From Sphingobacteriia bacterium RIFOXYC2_FULL_35_18 (GTDB taxonomy: Bacteria; Bacteroidota; Bacteroidia; Chitinophagales; Chitinophagaceae), in NCBI GenBank assembly GCA_001829005.1, contig MIAG01000005.1:1-45174 (forward strand): a stretch of DNA of 45,174 bases, read 5' to 3'. A model generated the notes under the pieces. The model had not been told where the DNA came from, searched no databases, and saw only the letters and a program-made list of their open reading frames with translations. Position 1 is the first letter of the stretch; each line of letters opens with the position of its first letter. This document shows, one piece after another, positions 13,652 to 23,200 of this stretch. A program made the translations under genes and the position numbers.

Positions 13652-14277
13652 TAACCAAATACTTCGACGACTTTACGCCCACACAGCTAGAGCAGTTTAG
13701 ATTATTAGAAGAATTATACAAAGATTGGAATGCTAAAATAAATGTAGTTTCTAGAAAAGATATAGACAGCATTTATTTACACCATGTATTGCACTCATTA
13801 AGTATTGCTGCTATTGCAGACTTTTCCAAGGGCATGAATATCATTGATATTGGCTGTGGTGGCGGATTCCCCGGTGTTCCATTGGCCATTTTTTTTCCAG
13901 AAGTTCAATTTCATTTAGTAGACAGCATTGCTAAAAAATTAAAAGTAGTAGAAGCAGTTTGCGAAGGCGCAGGTATTAAAAATATTACCACCAAACATAC
14001 CAGAGCAGAAGATATTACGAACCGAAAATTCGATTTTGCCATTTCTAGAGCGGTAGCACCTTTAAAAGATTTATTAAAATGGAGCATGCCCTTAATTAAA
14101 AAGCCCACCGCTCCTATTACAGATGGTGGACTTAGAAATGGTTTGATTTGTTTAAAAGGGGGCGACCTGAATCAAGAAATTTTCGAAAGTGGGGCCCGTC
14201 CTAAAATGATGCCGATTTTCAAAATATTTCCTGAGTCTTATTTTGAGGAGAAATATATAATTCACGTAGCTAAATAA
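13621..14277 (+). CDS. rsmG: 16S rRNA (guanine-527-N7)-methyltransferase RsmG
   Basis: RsmG (GidB) methylates N7 of G527 in 16S rRNA using S-adenosylmethionine. The 218-aa protein has the family pattern: the N-terminal helix FRLLEELYKDWNAKINVVSRKD, the SAM-binding loop IDIGCGGGFPGVPLAI (about residues 77-92), FHLVDSIAKKLKVVEAVC, and AISRAVAPLKDLL. I chose ATG 13621, inside the 3' end of the glycosyltransferase gene, because MESAPQKLELITKYF begins the conserved N-terminus; the longer frame from 13561 only reads glycosyltransferase sequence in another frame. The 31-base overlap suggests translational coupling. A hairpin terminator follows directly. Confidence 0.92.
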   Translation: MESAPQKLELITKYFDDFTPTQLEQFRLLEELYKDWNAKINVVSRKDIDSIYLHHVLHSLSIAAIADFSKGMNIIDIGCGGGFPGVPLAIFFPEVQFHLVDSIAKKLKVVEAVCEGAGIKNITTKHTRAEDITNRKFDFAISRAVAPLKDLLKWSMPLIKKPTAPITDGGLRNGLICLKGGDLNQEIFESGARPKMMPIFKIFPESYFEEKYIIHVAK

Positions 14278-14310
14278 AAAAACCGTCCCGATTATTCAGG
14301 ACGGTTTTTT
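14278..14310. terminator. bidirectional hairpin terminator after rsmG
   Basis: AAAACCGTCC pairs with GGACGGTTTT across a short loop (CGATTATTCA), with A-runs on the left and T-runs on the right. It sits between the convergent rsmG (+) and M1 peptidase (-) genes and can serve both. Confidence 0.9.
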
Positions 14311-14326
14311 ATAGTTTCGATATTTC

Positions 14327-16195
14327 TTATTCAGGAATCACTAGTTTATTATTGGTCTTGTTGATATCGGCTAATCGCTGGCTTGGATCAATTTCAATTG
14401 ATTTAATTTCTCCAACAGCCCTACTGGTTGTAAAGCTGTATTCGGGATGCGTCCACTTCCAAGGAGCATGCACGGTAGTGGGCACTTTGGTTTCTGATGA
14501 TTTAGCGCCATACATCAAATTCAAAGGCATATAATGCATTTCTTGTGTGCCATCTTTATATGTAACCAATACATCAATTGGCATAGGCATTTTACCTACA
14601 CGCTTGATGGTGATACTGGTTTTATTATCTACCATAGCAATATCTCCAACTGCATAATCAATGGTTTTAGTGCTATAAATCCAATACTCTTTGTACCAAT
14701 CTAATTCTAACCCACTTACTTTTTCTGCTACTCTAATAAAATCATTTGGATTGGGATGCTTGAATTTCCATGTATTAAAATAAGCGTGCAAAATTTTATC
14801 TCTGGTATCTGCACCAACTATATAACCCAACTGCTCCATGAAAACAGCTCCCTTACTATACGCTGAAGAAGTAGAAGCAAAATTGGTATTAAAATGATCG
14901 GCGTGAGTGCTTGCAGGCTCTTCATATCCACTTCTTGCTAATCGATAGTATCCGCCGTAAGAACCATTGTACCAGAAACCAGGACTATTTCTCATAGTAG
15001 CCATTGCCCTAGTACTTGAATAATCAGTAAAACCTTCATCCATCCAAGCATACAAAGATTCATTGCTACCTAAAATCATTTGGTACCAGCTATGCATCCA
15101 TTCGTGTATGGCAGTTCCTATACTGGCGCTTTTTAATAAAGTAGCCATAGGATATTCCATACCACCATCTCCACCTTGTACAAATGTGTAGGTCTTGTAT
15201 GGATAAGCTCCAAATGTTTTAGCAATGATTGGATAAATTAATGCACAGGTGTCGGCCATTTTTTGCCAGCGATTCTCTAAAGAATCTACTTGCTTATACA
15301 CCACTTTTAATAAAGGGCCACCGGGTATTGTTCTGGTTATTAATTTATAATTTGGATCTGCTGCCCACATAAAATCATGCACATTATTGGCCTGCCATTT
15401 CCAGGTCAAGGTATTGCCAGTTGCAGGTTTTACTTGAACCCCTTTGGCTTCGTATCCAAATCCTATTTCATTGGCATTTAATAAATCGCCACCTGCGGTT
15501 ACCAAGTATTTTTTATCAATGGTAATATTTACATCAAAGTCTCCCCATACACCATAAAACTCGCGTGCTATATATGGATTGGCGTGCCATCCTTGGTAAT
15601 CGTATTCTACTACTTTAGGATACCATTGCGCCATACTGTAACGAATGCCTTCTGCATTGTCTCTTCCACTTCTTCTTATTTGTTTAGGTACTTGTGCTTC
15701 AAATGCCACATCCATGGATATTTTAGACTTTGGCAAAATGGGTTTTGCCAACACAATTTCTAAAATGGTTTCATGCTCTATTAACTTTTGTGCAACGCCA
15801 TTAATTAAAACAGATTTTACATTTTGGTACCCTATTTCATCTGGCTTTAATTTGCTGATTCTATCTTTTACTCTTGCATCCCAATCTAATCCATCGTTGT
15901 TTCTTCTTGGATCGGCCAATTTGGTTTTTCCTAATTCCCTGCTTCTTACATCCATACTGCTATTGGGCTGAAATGCATTCCAATACAAGTGCATGAATAT
16001 TTTAGTAAGGGTATCTGGAGATTGATTAAAATAATCAATCTTTTCGGTACCACTAAATCGATTGGTCTCCACATTCATGTTCACATTAATGGTGTACTTG
16101 ATTTTTTGCTGCCAGCGATCGGGCTGTGCCAACAATACTGTGCTCAATAACAAACATCCCACCAAAAGGGAAAGGGTTAATTTTTGCATTTTCAT
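14327..16195 (-). CDS. M1 family metallopeptidase, exported
   Basis: This is a zinc aminopeptidase of the M1 family, secreted to the periplasm or surface. The 622-aa protein has a signal peptide (MKMQKLTLSLLVGCLLLS...LLAQ), an N-terminal beta domain (about 30-280), the GGMEYPM motif equivalent to GAMEN, and the zinc-binding HEWMHSW (HExxH) with the third ligand Glu in WMDEGFTDYSS 18 or so residues later. The C-terminal part is beta-rich. I start at MKMQKL rather than the 14 codons upstream, since the signal peptide follows immediately. Many Bacteroidota carry several such peptidases for protein scavenging. It follows rsmI in the - direction with a short gap. Confidence 0.88.
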   Translation of the reverse strand: MKMQKLTLSLLVGCLLLSTVLLAQPDRWQQKIKYTINVNMNVETNRFSGTEKIDYFNQSPDTLTKIFMHLYWNAFQPNSSMDVRSRELGKTKLADPRRNNDGLDWDARVKDRISKLKPDEIGYQNVKSVLINGVAQKLIEHETILEIVLAKPILPKSKISMDVAFEAQVPKQIRRSGRDNAEGIRYSMAQWYPKVVEYDYQGWHANPYIAREFYGVWGDFDVNITIDKKYLVTAGGDLLNANEIGFGYEAKGVQVKPATGNTLTWKWQANNVHDFMWAADPNYKLITRTIPGGPLLKVVYKQVDSLENRWQKMADTCALIYPIIAKTFGAYPYKTYTFVQGGDGGMEYPMATLLKSASIGTAIHEWMHSWYQMILGSNESLYAWMDEGFTDYSSTRAMATMRNSPGFWYNGSYGGYYRLARSGYEEPASTHADHFNTNFASTSSAYSKGAVFMEQLGYIVGADTRDKILHAYFNTWKFKHPNPNDFIRVAEKVSGLELDWYKEYWIYSTKTIDYAVGDIAMVDNKTSITIKRVGKMPMPIDVLVTYKDGTQEMHYMPLNLMYGAKSSETKVPTTVHAPWKWTHPEYSFTTSRAVGEIKSIEIDPSQRLADINKTNNKLVIPE

Positions 16196-16243
16196 TTTAT
16201 TATCGTTAGGTAGTAATTGAGTATAAATATATTGCAATAAGTG

Positions 16244-16909
16244 TTAGTCTGCACCTGCCACCACCAATACAATTTCCCCTTTAACCGTTTTTGATTTAAA
16301 ATATTCGGCTACTTCTTTAAGCGTTCCCCTTTTATTCTCTTCAAACATTTTGGTGAGCTCTCTTGCAACTGAACAGTTGCGAACCTCCCCAAAATATTGC
16401 GCTAAGTCTTCGAGCGTTTTAACTAATCGCATAGGGCTCTCATAGAAAATCATGGTTCGCTCTTCGGTAGCCAACTGTTTTAATAATGTTTGCCTGCCTT
16501 TTTTTATAGGAATAAAACCCTCAAACACAAATCGATTGGTAGGAAGACCACTATTCACTAATGCAGGTACAAATGCTGCTGCACCAGGTAAACATTCCAC
16601 ACGAATATTTCTTTTGATGCATTCTCTTACCAATAAAAAAGCAGGATCTGAAATACCAGGTGTTCCTGCATCGGTAATTAAGGCCATTGTTTTACCTGCT
16701 TCTAATTGATCTGCTAAATGAGATACAATCTTATGCTCGTTATGCTGATGATAAGGAGTTAGCGGTTTTTGAATATTATAATGCTGCAATAACTTTGAAG
16801 AAGTGCGCGTGTCTTCACACAAAATCAAGTCCACTAAATTCAAGATTTCTAGTGAACGCAAGGTAATATCCTTTAGGTTACCTAAAGGTGTAGGAACTAA
16901 ATAAAGCAA
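16244..16909 (-). CDS. rsmI: 16S rRNA (cytidine-1402-2'-O)-methyltransferase RsmI
   Basis: RsmI adds the 2'-O-methyl group to C1402 in the ribosomal P site. The 221-aa protein has the tetrapyrrole-methylase fold: LYLVPTPLGNLKDITLRSLE at the start, LILCEDTRTSSKLLQHYNI, ALITDAGTPGISDPAFLLV, and LPGAAAFVPALVNSGLP. The C-terminal region FYESPMRLVKTLEDLAQYFG is also typical. It lies one base from purS on the same strand; the two are often transcribed from the same direction but have unrelated functions. Confidence 0.92.
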   Translation of the reverse strand: MLYLVPTPLGNLKDITLRSLEILNLVDLILCEDTRTSSKLLQHYNIQKPLTPYHQHNEHKIVSHLADQLEAGKTMALITDAGTPGISDPAFLLVRECIKRNIRVECLPGAAAFVPALVNSGLPTNRFVFEGFIPIKKGRQTLLKQLATEERTMIFYESPMRLVKTLEDLAQYFGEVRNCSVARELTKMFEENKRGTLKEVAEYFKSKTVKGEIVLVVAGAD

Positions 16910-16910
16910 A

Positions 16911-17159
16911 TTAACCGTTTATGGTAATCTCAAAATGTTCCATTACTTGATTGGCCAATAATTGCTTACTGGCATTTTCTGCAATGGCTTTTGCTTCTTC
17001 CGCTGAAGCTGCTTCAACCGATAAAGTAATATGTTTACCTACTCTTACATCTTTTACTTCGGTAATGCCTAAATTAGCCAATCCACCCAACACGGCTTTT
17101 CCTTGTGGATCTAATAAATCTTTCAATGGCATTACATTAATGGCTACTTCAAACTTCAT
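16911..17159 (-). CDS. purS: phosphoribosylformylglycinamidine synthase subunit PurS
   Basis: PurS is the small structural subunit that joins PurL and PurQ in the fourth step of purine synthesis. At 82 aa, with MKFEVAINVMPLKDLLDPQGKAVLGGL and VKDVRVGKHITLSVEA, it matches the family in length and pattern. Its start overlaps the pssA stop by four bases (17156-17159), suggesting translational coupling. purL and purQ are not in the window. Confidence 0.9.
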   Translation of the reverse strand: MKFEVAINVMPLKDLLDPQGKAVLGGLANLGITEVKDVRVGKHITLSVEAASAEEAKAIAENASKQLLANQVMEHFEITING

Positions 17160-17917
17160 GATTCGGTTGGTTTAAACAACAAAGATAGAATTACATACGC
17201 AATAAATCCCGCGGAAATTGCCAGCCATCCAAAAAGGAAGGCCACAGGTAGGGCAATCGCTAAAATGATTAAAAAAGGTAATATTTTCTTAAACGATAAT
17301 CCACTGAACTTAAGTGCCAGCATGGGTACTGTGGAAACCATACCTAGGCTTAACAAAACAATTAAACTATACCATAGCCATTTGCTTAATAATAGGTCTA
17401 ACACCCAGGCATCAGTGGCATACCAGTTTACCAATGGAAAAGAGGCAATTAATATTCCCGCAGCAGGAATAGGAATACCCTTGAAGCCAGTTGATTTAGA
17501 TTGATCTAAGTTAAAACGTGCTAAACGAAAGGCTCCAGCACAAGGAATCAATAATGCTGGGAGTAAAAAAGCCATTGAAATATCTAAGCCTCCTTCAGTA
17601 CTCGCATAAGAAAAACGCAAGAATTGCAACACCATTAAACCTGGTGCAACACCAAAACTCACCACATCGGCCAAAGAGTCTAACTGTTTGCCCATTTCAG
17701 AACACTGGTTCATCCACCTTGCTACAAAACCATCCAAAAAATCTACCAAAGCAGCTGCAAAAATAAGCCAACTTGCCACCATCATTTTCTCAGGTATAGT
17801 AACCAATCCATCCCCATCTGCATGGTAAGCCAACCCGGGTTGTAAAATATATATTATTGCTGTTGCGCCTAAAAACAAATTGATCAGGGTAAAACAGTTG
17901 GGAATTTGTTGCTTCAT
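17156..17917 (-). CDS. pssA: CDP-diacylglycerol--serine O-phosphatidyltransferase
   Basis: PssA makes phosphatidylserine from CDP-diacylglycerol and serine in the inner membrane, the precursor of phosphatidylethanolamine. The 253-aa protein carries the CDP-alcohol phosphotransferase motif DGFVARWMNQCSEMGKQLDS with Asp residues in the DGxxAR...GxxxDxxxD pattern (DFLDG ... GKQLDSLAD). It has about seven membrane helices, beginning MKQQIPNCFTLINLFLGATAI. The fold and length suit the Bacteroidota type II PssA. It starts one base after the stop of the aminopeptidase gene upstream. Confidence 0.9.
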   Translation of the reverse strand: MKQQIPNCFTLINLFLGATAIIYILQPGLAYHADGDGLVTIPEKMMVASWLIFAAALVDFLDGFVARWMNQCSEMGKQLDSLADVVSFGVAPGLMVLQFLRFSYASTEGGLDISMAFLLPALLIPCAGAFRLARFNLDQSKSTGFKGIPIPAAGILIASFPLVNWYATDAWVLDLLLSKWLWYSLIVLLSLGMVSTVPMLALKFSGLSFKKILPFLIILAIALPVAFLFGWLAISAGFIAYVILSLLFKPTES

Positions 17918-17918
17918 A

Positions 17919-19208
17919 TTATCGCTTCATGTATGATTCAATCTCTTCTACTGTAATCGGAATATTTTTCATTAAATCAGTATTGCCGTTTTTGGTAATC
18001 CAAAAATTGTTTTCAATACGAACACCCATCTGCTCTTCTTCAATATAAATGCCAGGTTCAATGGTAAACAACATGCCTGCTTTTATTGGTGCTGTTCTGG
18101 TTCCTAAATCGTGTACGTCAATGCCTAAATGATGAGATATACCATGGTATAAATACTTGCGATAAGCCCTGTTTTCTTGGTCTTCATTTTTAACATCCGA
18201 CTTTTTTAGCAAGCCAATTTTTAAAAATTGTTGGGTTGCCTCCTCGCCTACTTTATCGGTGTAATCAAGAATACTAATGCCTGGCTTCAAAATAGACTTC
18301 GCATAATTGTGCAAATGCAAACAAGCATGGTACACTGTTTTTTGTCTGCGAGTAAATTTTCCATTCACTGGAATGGTTCTGGTTAAATCTGCACAATACC
18401 CTCCGTATTCTGCACCAAAATCCATTAAAATTAAATCCCCGTCTTTACATTCTGCATTATTAGAAACATAATGCAAAGTTCTTGCATTGTCACCACTGGC
18501 AATAATACTTCCATAAGCTGGGCCAGTTGCTCTTTGACTTAAAAAGCTATGCCAAATTTCTGCTTCAATTTCACATTCGTTTACACCTGGTTGTATAAAC
18601 TTCATCAACCTTCTAAAAGTGTTATCGGTAATATCAATGGCTTTTTGCACCACCACAATTTCTTCTTTCGATTTGATGGCACGCAATTCTTTCATAATTT
18701 TTGCAGCACGCATATAATGATGCAATGGATACTGCGCTTTCATTTCATCAATAAAGCGATACTCCCTAGATCTAATTGCTGATGCTTTCCGATCGTTTTC
18801 GTTGCTGTCTAAATAAATATTGTCTGCTAAATGAATCCAACCTTGCAATAAAGCATCTAAGCTATCTAACCAAACCACCGTGGCCATTCCAGCAATTGCT
18901 TTTGCTTCACCCGCTCTTAATCTTTTTCCATCCCATTTTTCCTTTAATTCGTTGGGACGAACCAATACCAATACTTCCCTAAATTTTGGATCTGGATTAT
19001 CTGGAAAAAGTATCACCATCGAATCTTCTTGTACAATTCCACTTAACCAATATAAATCACTGTTTTGCTTAAAAGAATGCAAGGCATCGCCATTGCTGGG
19101 CCATTCATCATTGCTCACAAAAACAGCAATGCTGTTTGGAAGCATATGGCTAACAAATCGTTTTCTATTATTAATAAAAATAGCTGGATCTAATGGCTGG
19201 TATTTCAT
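17919..19208 (-). CDS. pepP: Xaa-Pro aminopeptidase (M24B)
   Basis: This enzyme removes N-terminal residues ahead of proline. The 429-aa protein has an N-terminal creatinase-like domain (about 1-165) and a C-terminal pita-bread domain. The metal ligands are visible: Asp residues in LILMDFGAEYGGYCADLTRT, His in GISHHLGIDVHD, and Glu residues in TIEPGIYIEEEQMGVRIEN. I chose the start MKYQPLDPAIF at 19208, giving the family's usual N-terminus; the longer frame adds 47 residues with no homologous look and enters the intergenic space by the PorP gene. Confidence 0.88.
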   Translation of the reverse strand: MKYQPLDPAIFINNRKRFVSHMLPNSIAVFVSNDEWPSNGDALHSFKQNSDLYWLSGIVQEDSMVILFPDNPDPKFREVLVLVRPNELKEKWDGKRLRAGEAKAIAGMATVVWLDSLDALLQGWIHLADNIYLDSNENDRKASAIRSREYRFIDEMKAQYPLHHYMRAAKIMKELRAIKSKEEIVVVQKAIDITDNTFRRLMKFIQPGVNECEIEAEIWHSFLSQRATGPAYGSIIASGDNARTLHYVSNNAECKDGDLILMDFGAEYGGYCADLTRTIPVNGKFTRRQKTVYHACLHLHNYAKSILKPGISILDYTDKVGEEATQQFLKIGLLKKSDVKNEDQENRAYRKYLYHGISHHLGIDVHDLGTRTAPIKAGMLFTIEPGIYIEEEQMGVRIENNFWITKNGNTDLMKNIPITVEEIESYMKR

Positions 19209-19251
19209 GCGTATCTTAATTGAGACACGCAATATATAAAGTTTGGCGCAC

Positions 19252-20277
19252 TTAAAACCGCACTGTAGGACATTTAACCGACCTGCCCTGTGAACTTGGA
19301 AAAATTCCTTGTTTAATGATAGACAATTCATAAGCCCCTCTAGACCCATTCAAATTGCCTAACCCAGAAATGGTGGCATCGTAATTAACAGTAATTTTCA
19401 AGTCGTTTACCTGGTATCCAACCATTGGAATAATGGCGTCTCCTGTTCTATAATAAAGTCCTAAAATCATTTGTTGCATACCATCCCCACTGATATTTCT
19501 ATTGGCATTCATCCCCATAACCAATTCACTTTTATTTCCTACTGAACTATAATAAACATTGGGATTTACAATCCATAAATTGTCCATTTTTAAACTGGCG
19601 TTGGCGAAAAAATTATATCGCATTGGGACCCTTGCATCACTTACACTTGGAGCAAAAAAACTTTCTTTAGGACTATTCAAATGCATGATGGAAACGCCAG
19701 CATTAAAATAGAAATTCTCAGAAGCAAAATAGGCATAGTTCAGTCCCATATTTAAATCTAAATAACCTACTTGACTATAAGCAAAGGGTTCAAATGTAGG
19801 AATGGTAATATCAAAGAATTTTCCGTTCCATTGATTATCAAAATTAAGTTTAGAAAGATCTACTCTTTTTGTAGTGATGCCTGCACTAAAGCCTGCACTC
19901 AACAAACTATTATAACCCAACATTTGATGCCATGCTATTGATACAGCTGCTCCAGTTGAAGTTAATTGACCAGAACCTGCTACATCTTTAATAATGGATC
20001 CCCCAATGCCCATCCAACCGTTCTCAAAACGATTAGCAAAAAGTTTTGCATCGGCCCATACTCCCATGGTCTTATAAGGTGTTCCAACGGAAGCCCATTG
20101 GGTTCTATAATTCATACCAGCTCTATAATCGTAATCTGGATTAAAGCCCGTATTGGCTGGATTGGTTAACAGCGGAGCATTATAGTACTGTGAGTAATTC
20201 AATGCTTGTGCAAGCAGTTGTTTTTGCCCAAACAATGCAACAATAAAGAGACTATATATGAATATTCTTTTTAGCAT
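19252..20277 (-). CDS. PorP/SprF family T9SS outer-membrane protein
   Basis: This family of outer-membrane beta-barrels takes part in type IX secretion and is often paired with a large cargo. The 341-aa protein starts with a signal peptide (to about LLAQ), then NYSQYYNAPLLTNPANTGF and YDYRAGMNYRTQWASVG, the family's hallmark N-terminus, followed by an alternating beta-strand pattern to the end. The gene overlaps the last base of the upstream PKD protein (20277), consistent with one operon. The role is most likely assembly or retention of that type B cargo at the surface. Confidence 0.9.
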   Translation of the reverse strand: MLKRIFIYSLFIVALFGQKQLLAQALNYSQYYNAPLLTNPANTGFNPDYDYRAGMNYRTQWASVGTPYKTMGVWADAKLFANRFENGWMGIGGSIIKDVAGSGQLTSTGAAVSIAWHQMLGYNSLLSAGFSAGITTKRVDLSKLNFDNQWNGKFFDITIPTFEPFAYSQVGYLDLNMGLNYAYFASENFYFNAGVSIMHLNSPKESFFAPSVSDARVPMRYNFFANASLKMDNLWIVNPNVYYSSVGNKSELVMGMNANRNISGDGMQQMILGLYYRTGDAIIPMVGYQVNDLKITVNYDATISGLGNLNGSRGAYELSIIKQGIFPSSQGRSVKCPTVRF

Positions 20278-23200
20278 TATCTCAATAGTGTTATATCTCC
20301 TTTTTTAGTTGCCCTCTCTTTATCACTGAATTCTAATTCTAACGTATAATGATATACTTCTTGTGGTTGTAATTTGCCATTGTACCTGCCATCCCATCCT
20401 TCCGATTGGTTGGTACCAATATAAACCAGCTTACCCCAACGATTGTATATTTTCCAAGTCATTTTCACTATCCCAAATCCTCGTACGAAAATTCTATCAT
20501 TGGTTCCATCTCCATTTGGTGAAAACGCATTAGCCACATTAAAACCTGGAACAATGGTTACTAGAACTGGCACACAACTCGTATCTGCACAACCCGCATC
20601 GTTATAGGCAATTACACAGGCGTTATAAGTACCACTTGCATTATAAAGATGACGCACAGTTGTATCGCTTCTAAGTGTATTTAATGTATCTCCATCTCCA
20701 AACAACCACTTGTATCTATTGGCCCCAAAGCTATTATTGGTGAATGTTACAGGAGTATTGGCTTCTGTTGGATCTGGACTAAAGCTAATACCAGCAGTTG
20801 GGTTATCTCTTACAGCAATAGTAAACACCGTGCTATCGGCTAGATTACAAGTAGAGGAATCTATGGCTACTAATTTAATTGTATAAGTACCTACTGCTGC
20901 ATACAAATGTTGTGGTGATGTTTGGGTAGAAGTGTTACCATCACCAAAATCCCAACGGAATGTTCTACCTGCCAATGATGTATTATTGAATACGGCAGTG
21001 TATGGTACACAACCTAAGGAGGGTGTTTCAAACTGCGCTTTCACTAAAGGAGATATGCGCAATTGAATACCTACACTATCAAACTCATTACAAAAACTGG
21101 TATCAATTAAAATTAATCGCACATTATAAGAACCCGCCGTTGCATAGGTATGAGTTACCGGACCAAAAGAAGCAATTTGTCTGGTTCCATCTCCAAAATC
21201 CCAACGAAAAGCATTGGCTCCAAAGGGTTTTGGAGCAATAGAATTATTATCAAATCGATAGGTTAAAGATTCACAAGGCAATAGTTTATTTGGCGTAAAA
21301 GCTAAAATGGCTTCGTCTGCTCTTACCCGCATTTTTACATATGAAGTATCACTGATATTACAAGATGCAGAATCTATGGCAATCAATCTTACATTATACA
21401 ATCCAACATTATTAAATGTATGGGTAACAGAAGGATTATTGGTTGTTACTTCTGGTGAACCGTCATTAAAATCCCATCGATAGGTTTTAGCTAACTCTAA
21501 TGTATCAGAAAAAACAACGGTGAGTGGTACACATCCCGATGTATCACGCGCTACCCCATTAATAGCGGTTTTAATCCCCCCACCAACACCTGCTAAATTA
21601 AAAGCAATTTTAATAGCCAATAAATTACATGAATTGCTTCTATTGGTAGTAGACCATGCACCCCCTGTACCTACAATCGGTCTACTTGGATCACCTGTTC
21701 TTCTACACGAGCAAATAGATTGATAAATGGTGCCATTTGGATCAAACCTACTGGTACCGCCATCTACGTGATCAGCAAATCCTCCTGTTTGTCCAAAATA
21801 AGATCCATACAATTGTCTTTGCGCATCTCTTTCTAAAACAAAGAAATAAAAATCTGCGCCATCTGTTCCAGATTGATATGCATCCGGAGTTAATGGCATA
21901 TTGGCCAATGGCGCTGTTTGAAAATTATTGATATTACTACCACCCCAACCCGATACGTATACATTACCACATCGGTCTACTAAGAATGCCGAAATGGAAA
22001 GATTCGGAATAGTAGCGCCGCTTGAACCAAAATTAGTGAGATAAATAAAATCGGATAAATCTGGTTGCAATTTGGCTATAAACTGTTTGCCAGATGCTTG
22101 TCCTGGATTATTATTATTATAAGGAGAATTAATTGGACTTAAAACCCCTGTACTTGTACCCACGATATAAGGAAAACCTTGTCGATCAAATTGAATTCCA
22201 AAAATGACATCTACTCTATCTGTTCCAATAAAACTAGTGCTAATAATATTCGTGCCATCTGGCGAAATAATACTAATAAATCCATCCACTGGACCATTGG
22301 TATTCTGAAATTTAGGAGCCGCATTTTGTCTTGATGGCATATCTGTACTTGATGTTGCTCCAGCAACATAAATATTTTGATTCGCAGGATTGATGGCCAA
22401 AACAAATGCAGCATCATCATCACCACCGCCTAAAAAACTAGAAAATATAACTCGAGATAAATTGGCATCTAATTTAATTACCACACCATCTTGAAATCTT
22501 GCATCTGGTGCAGTTCTGCTTGCTCCTCTAACTCGCTGAAAAGCATTCGCCGTAGTTGGGAAATCTGTTGATTGAGTTACAGAAGCCAATACAATATTAC
22601 CTTGGTTGTCAAAAATCACTTCACTTCTAGCATCATCACCATAGTTTCTTCTAGTAGTTTCTGGGCCAGTTGGATTTTCATAATTTGGTCTAATATTTAC
22701 ACCATCTCTTCCTGTTCCTCCGATTCTAACAGAACCAACCAATGCAGTACCAGTACTATTTAATTTGGTAAGAATAATATCGAAAGTTCCTCCACCAGAA
22801 CCAAATAATGGAAAAGTATTTACTGTTGGGTATGCATCACCAGAAGAAGTTCTACCTGCAATTACCAAATTACCTACTGCGTCTGCAACCAAACTATGAG
22901 GTTGTTCATTTCCATTACCTCCTATATAAGTTGCATAAATTAAATTGGTTCCGCCTGGTTCAAATTTTAAGATACCCATATCGAAACCAGTAATACTACC
23001 TTCATTAACACCACCTGAATAATTTTGTCTAAACGCACCATTGGTAGTAGGGAAGCCTGCACTAAACACAATTCCACCTGCATAAAAATTTCCAAGTAAA
23101 TCATATGTGGCAGTAAAACCCCAGTTGTCTGCCCTACTTCCTGAATAACTGATGAATACTGGCTGAGGATCAATCACCAATGTACTATTGCGATTGTATT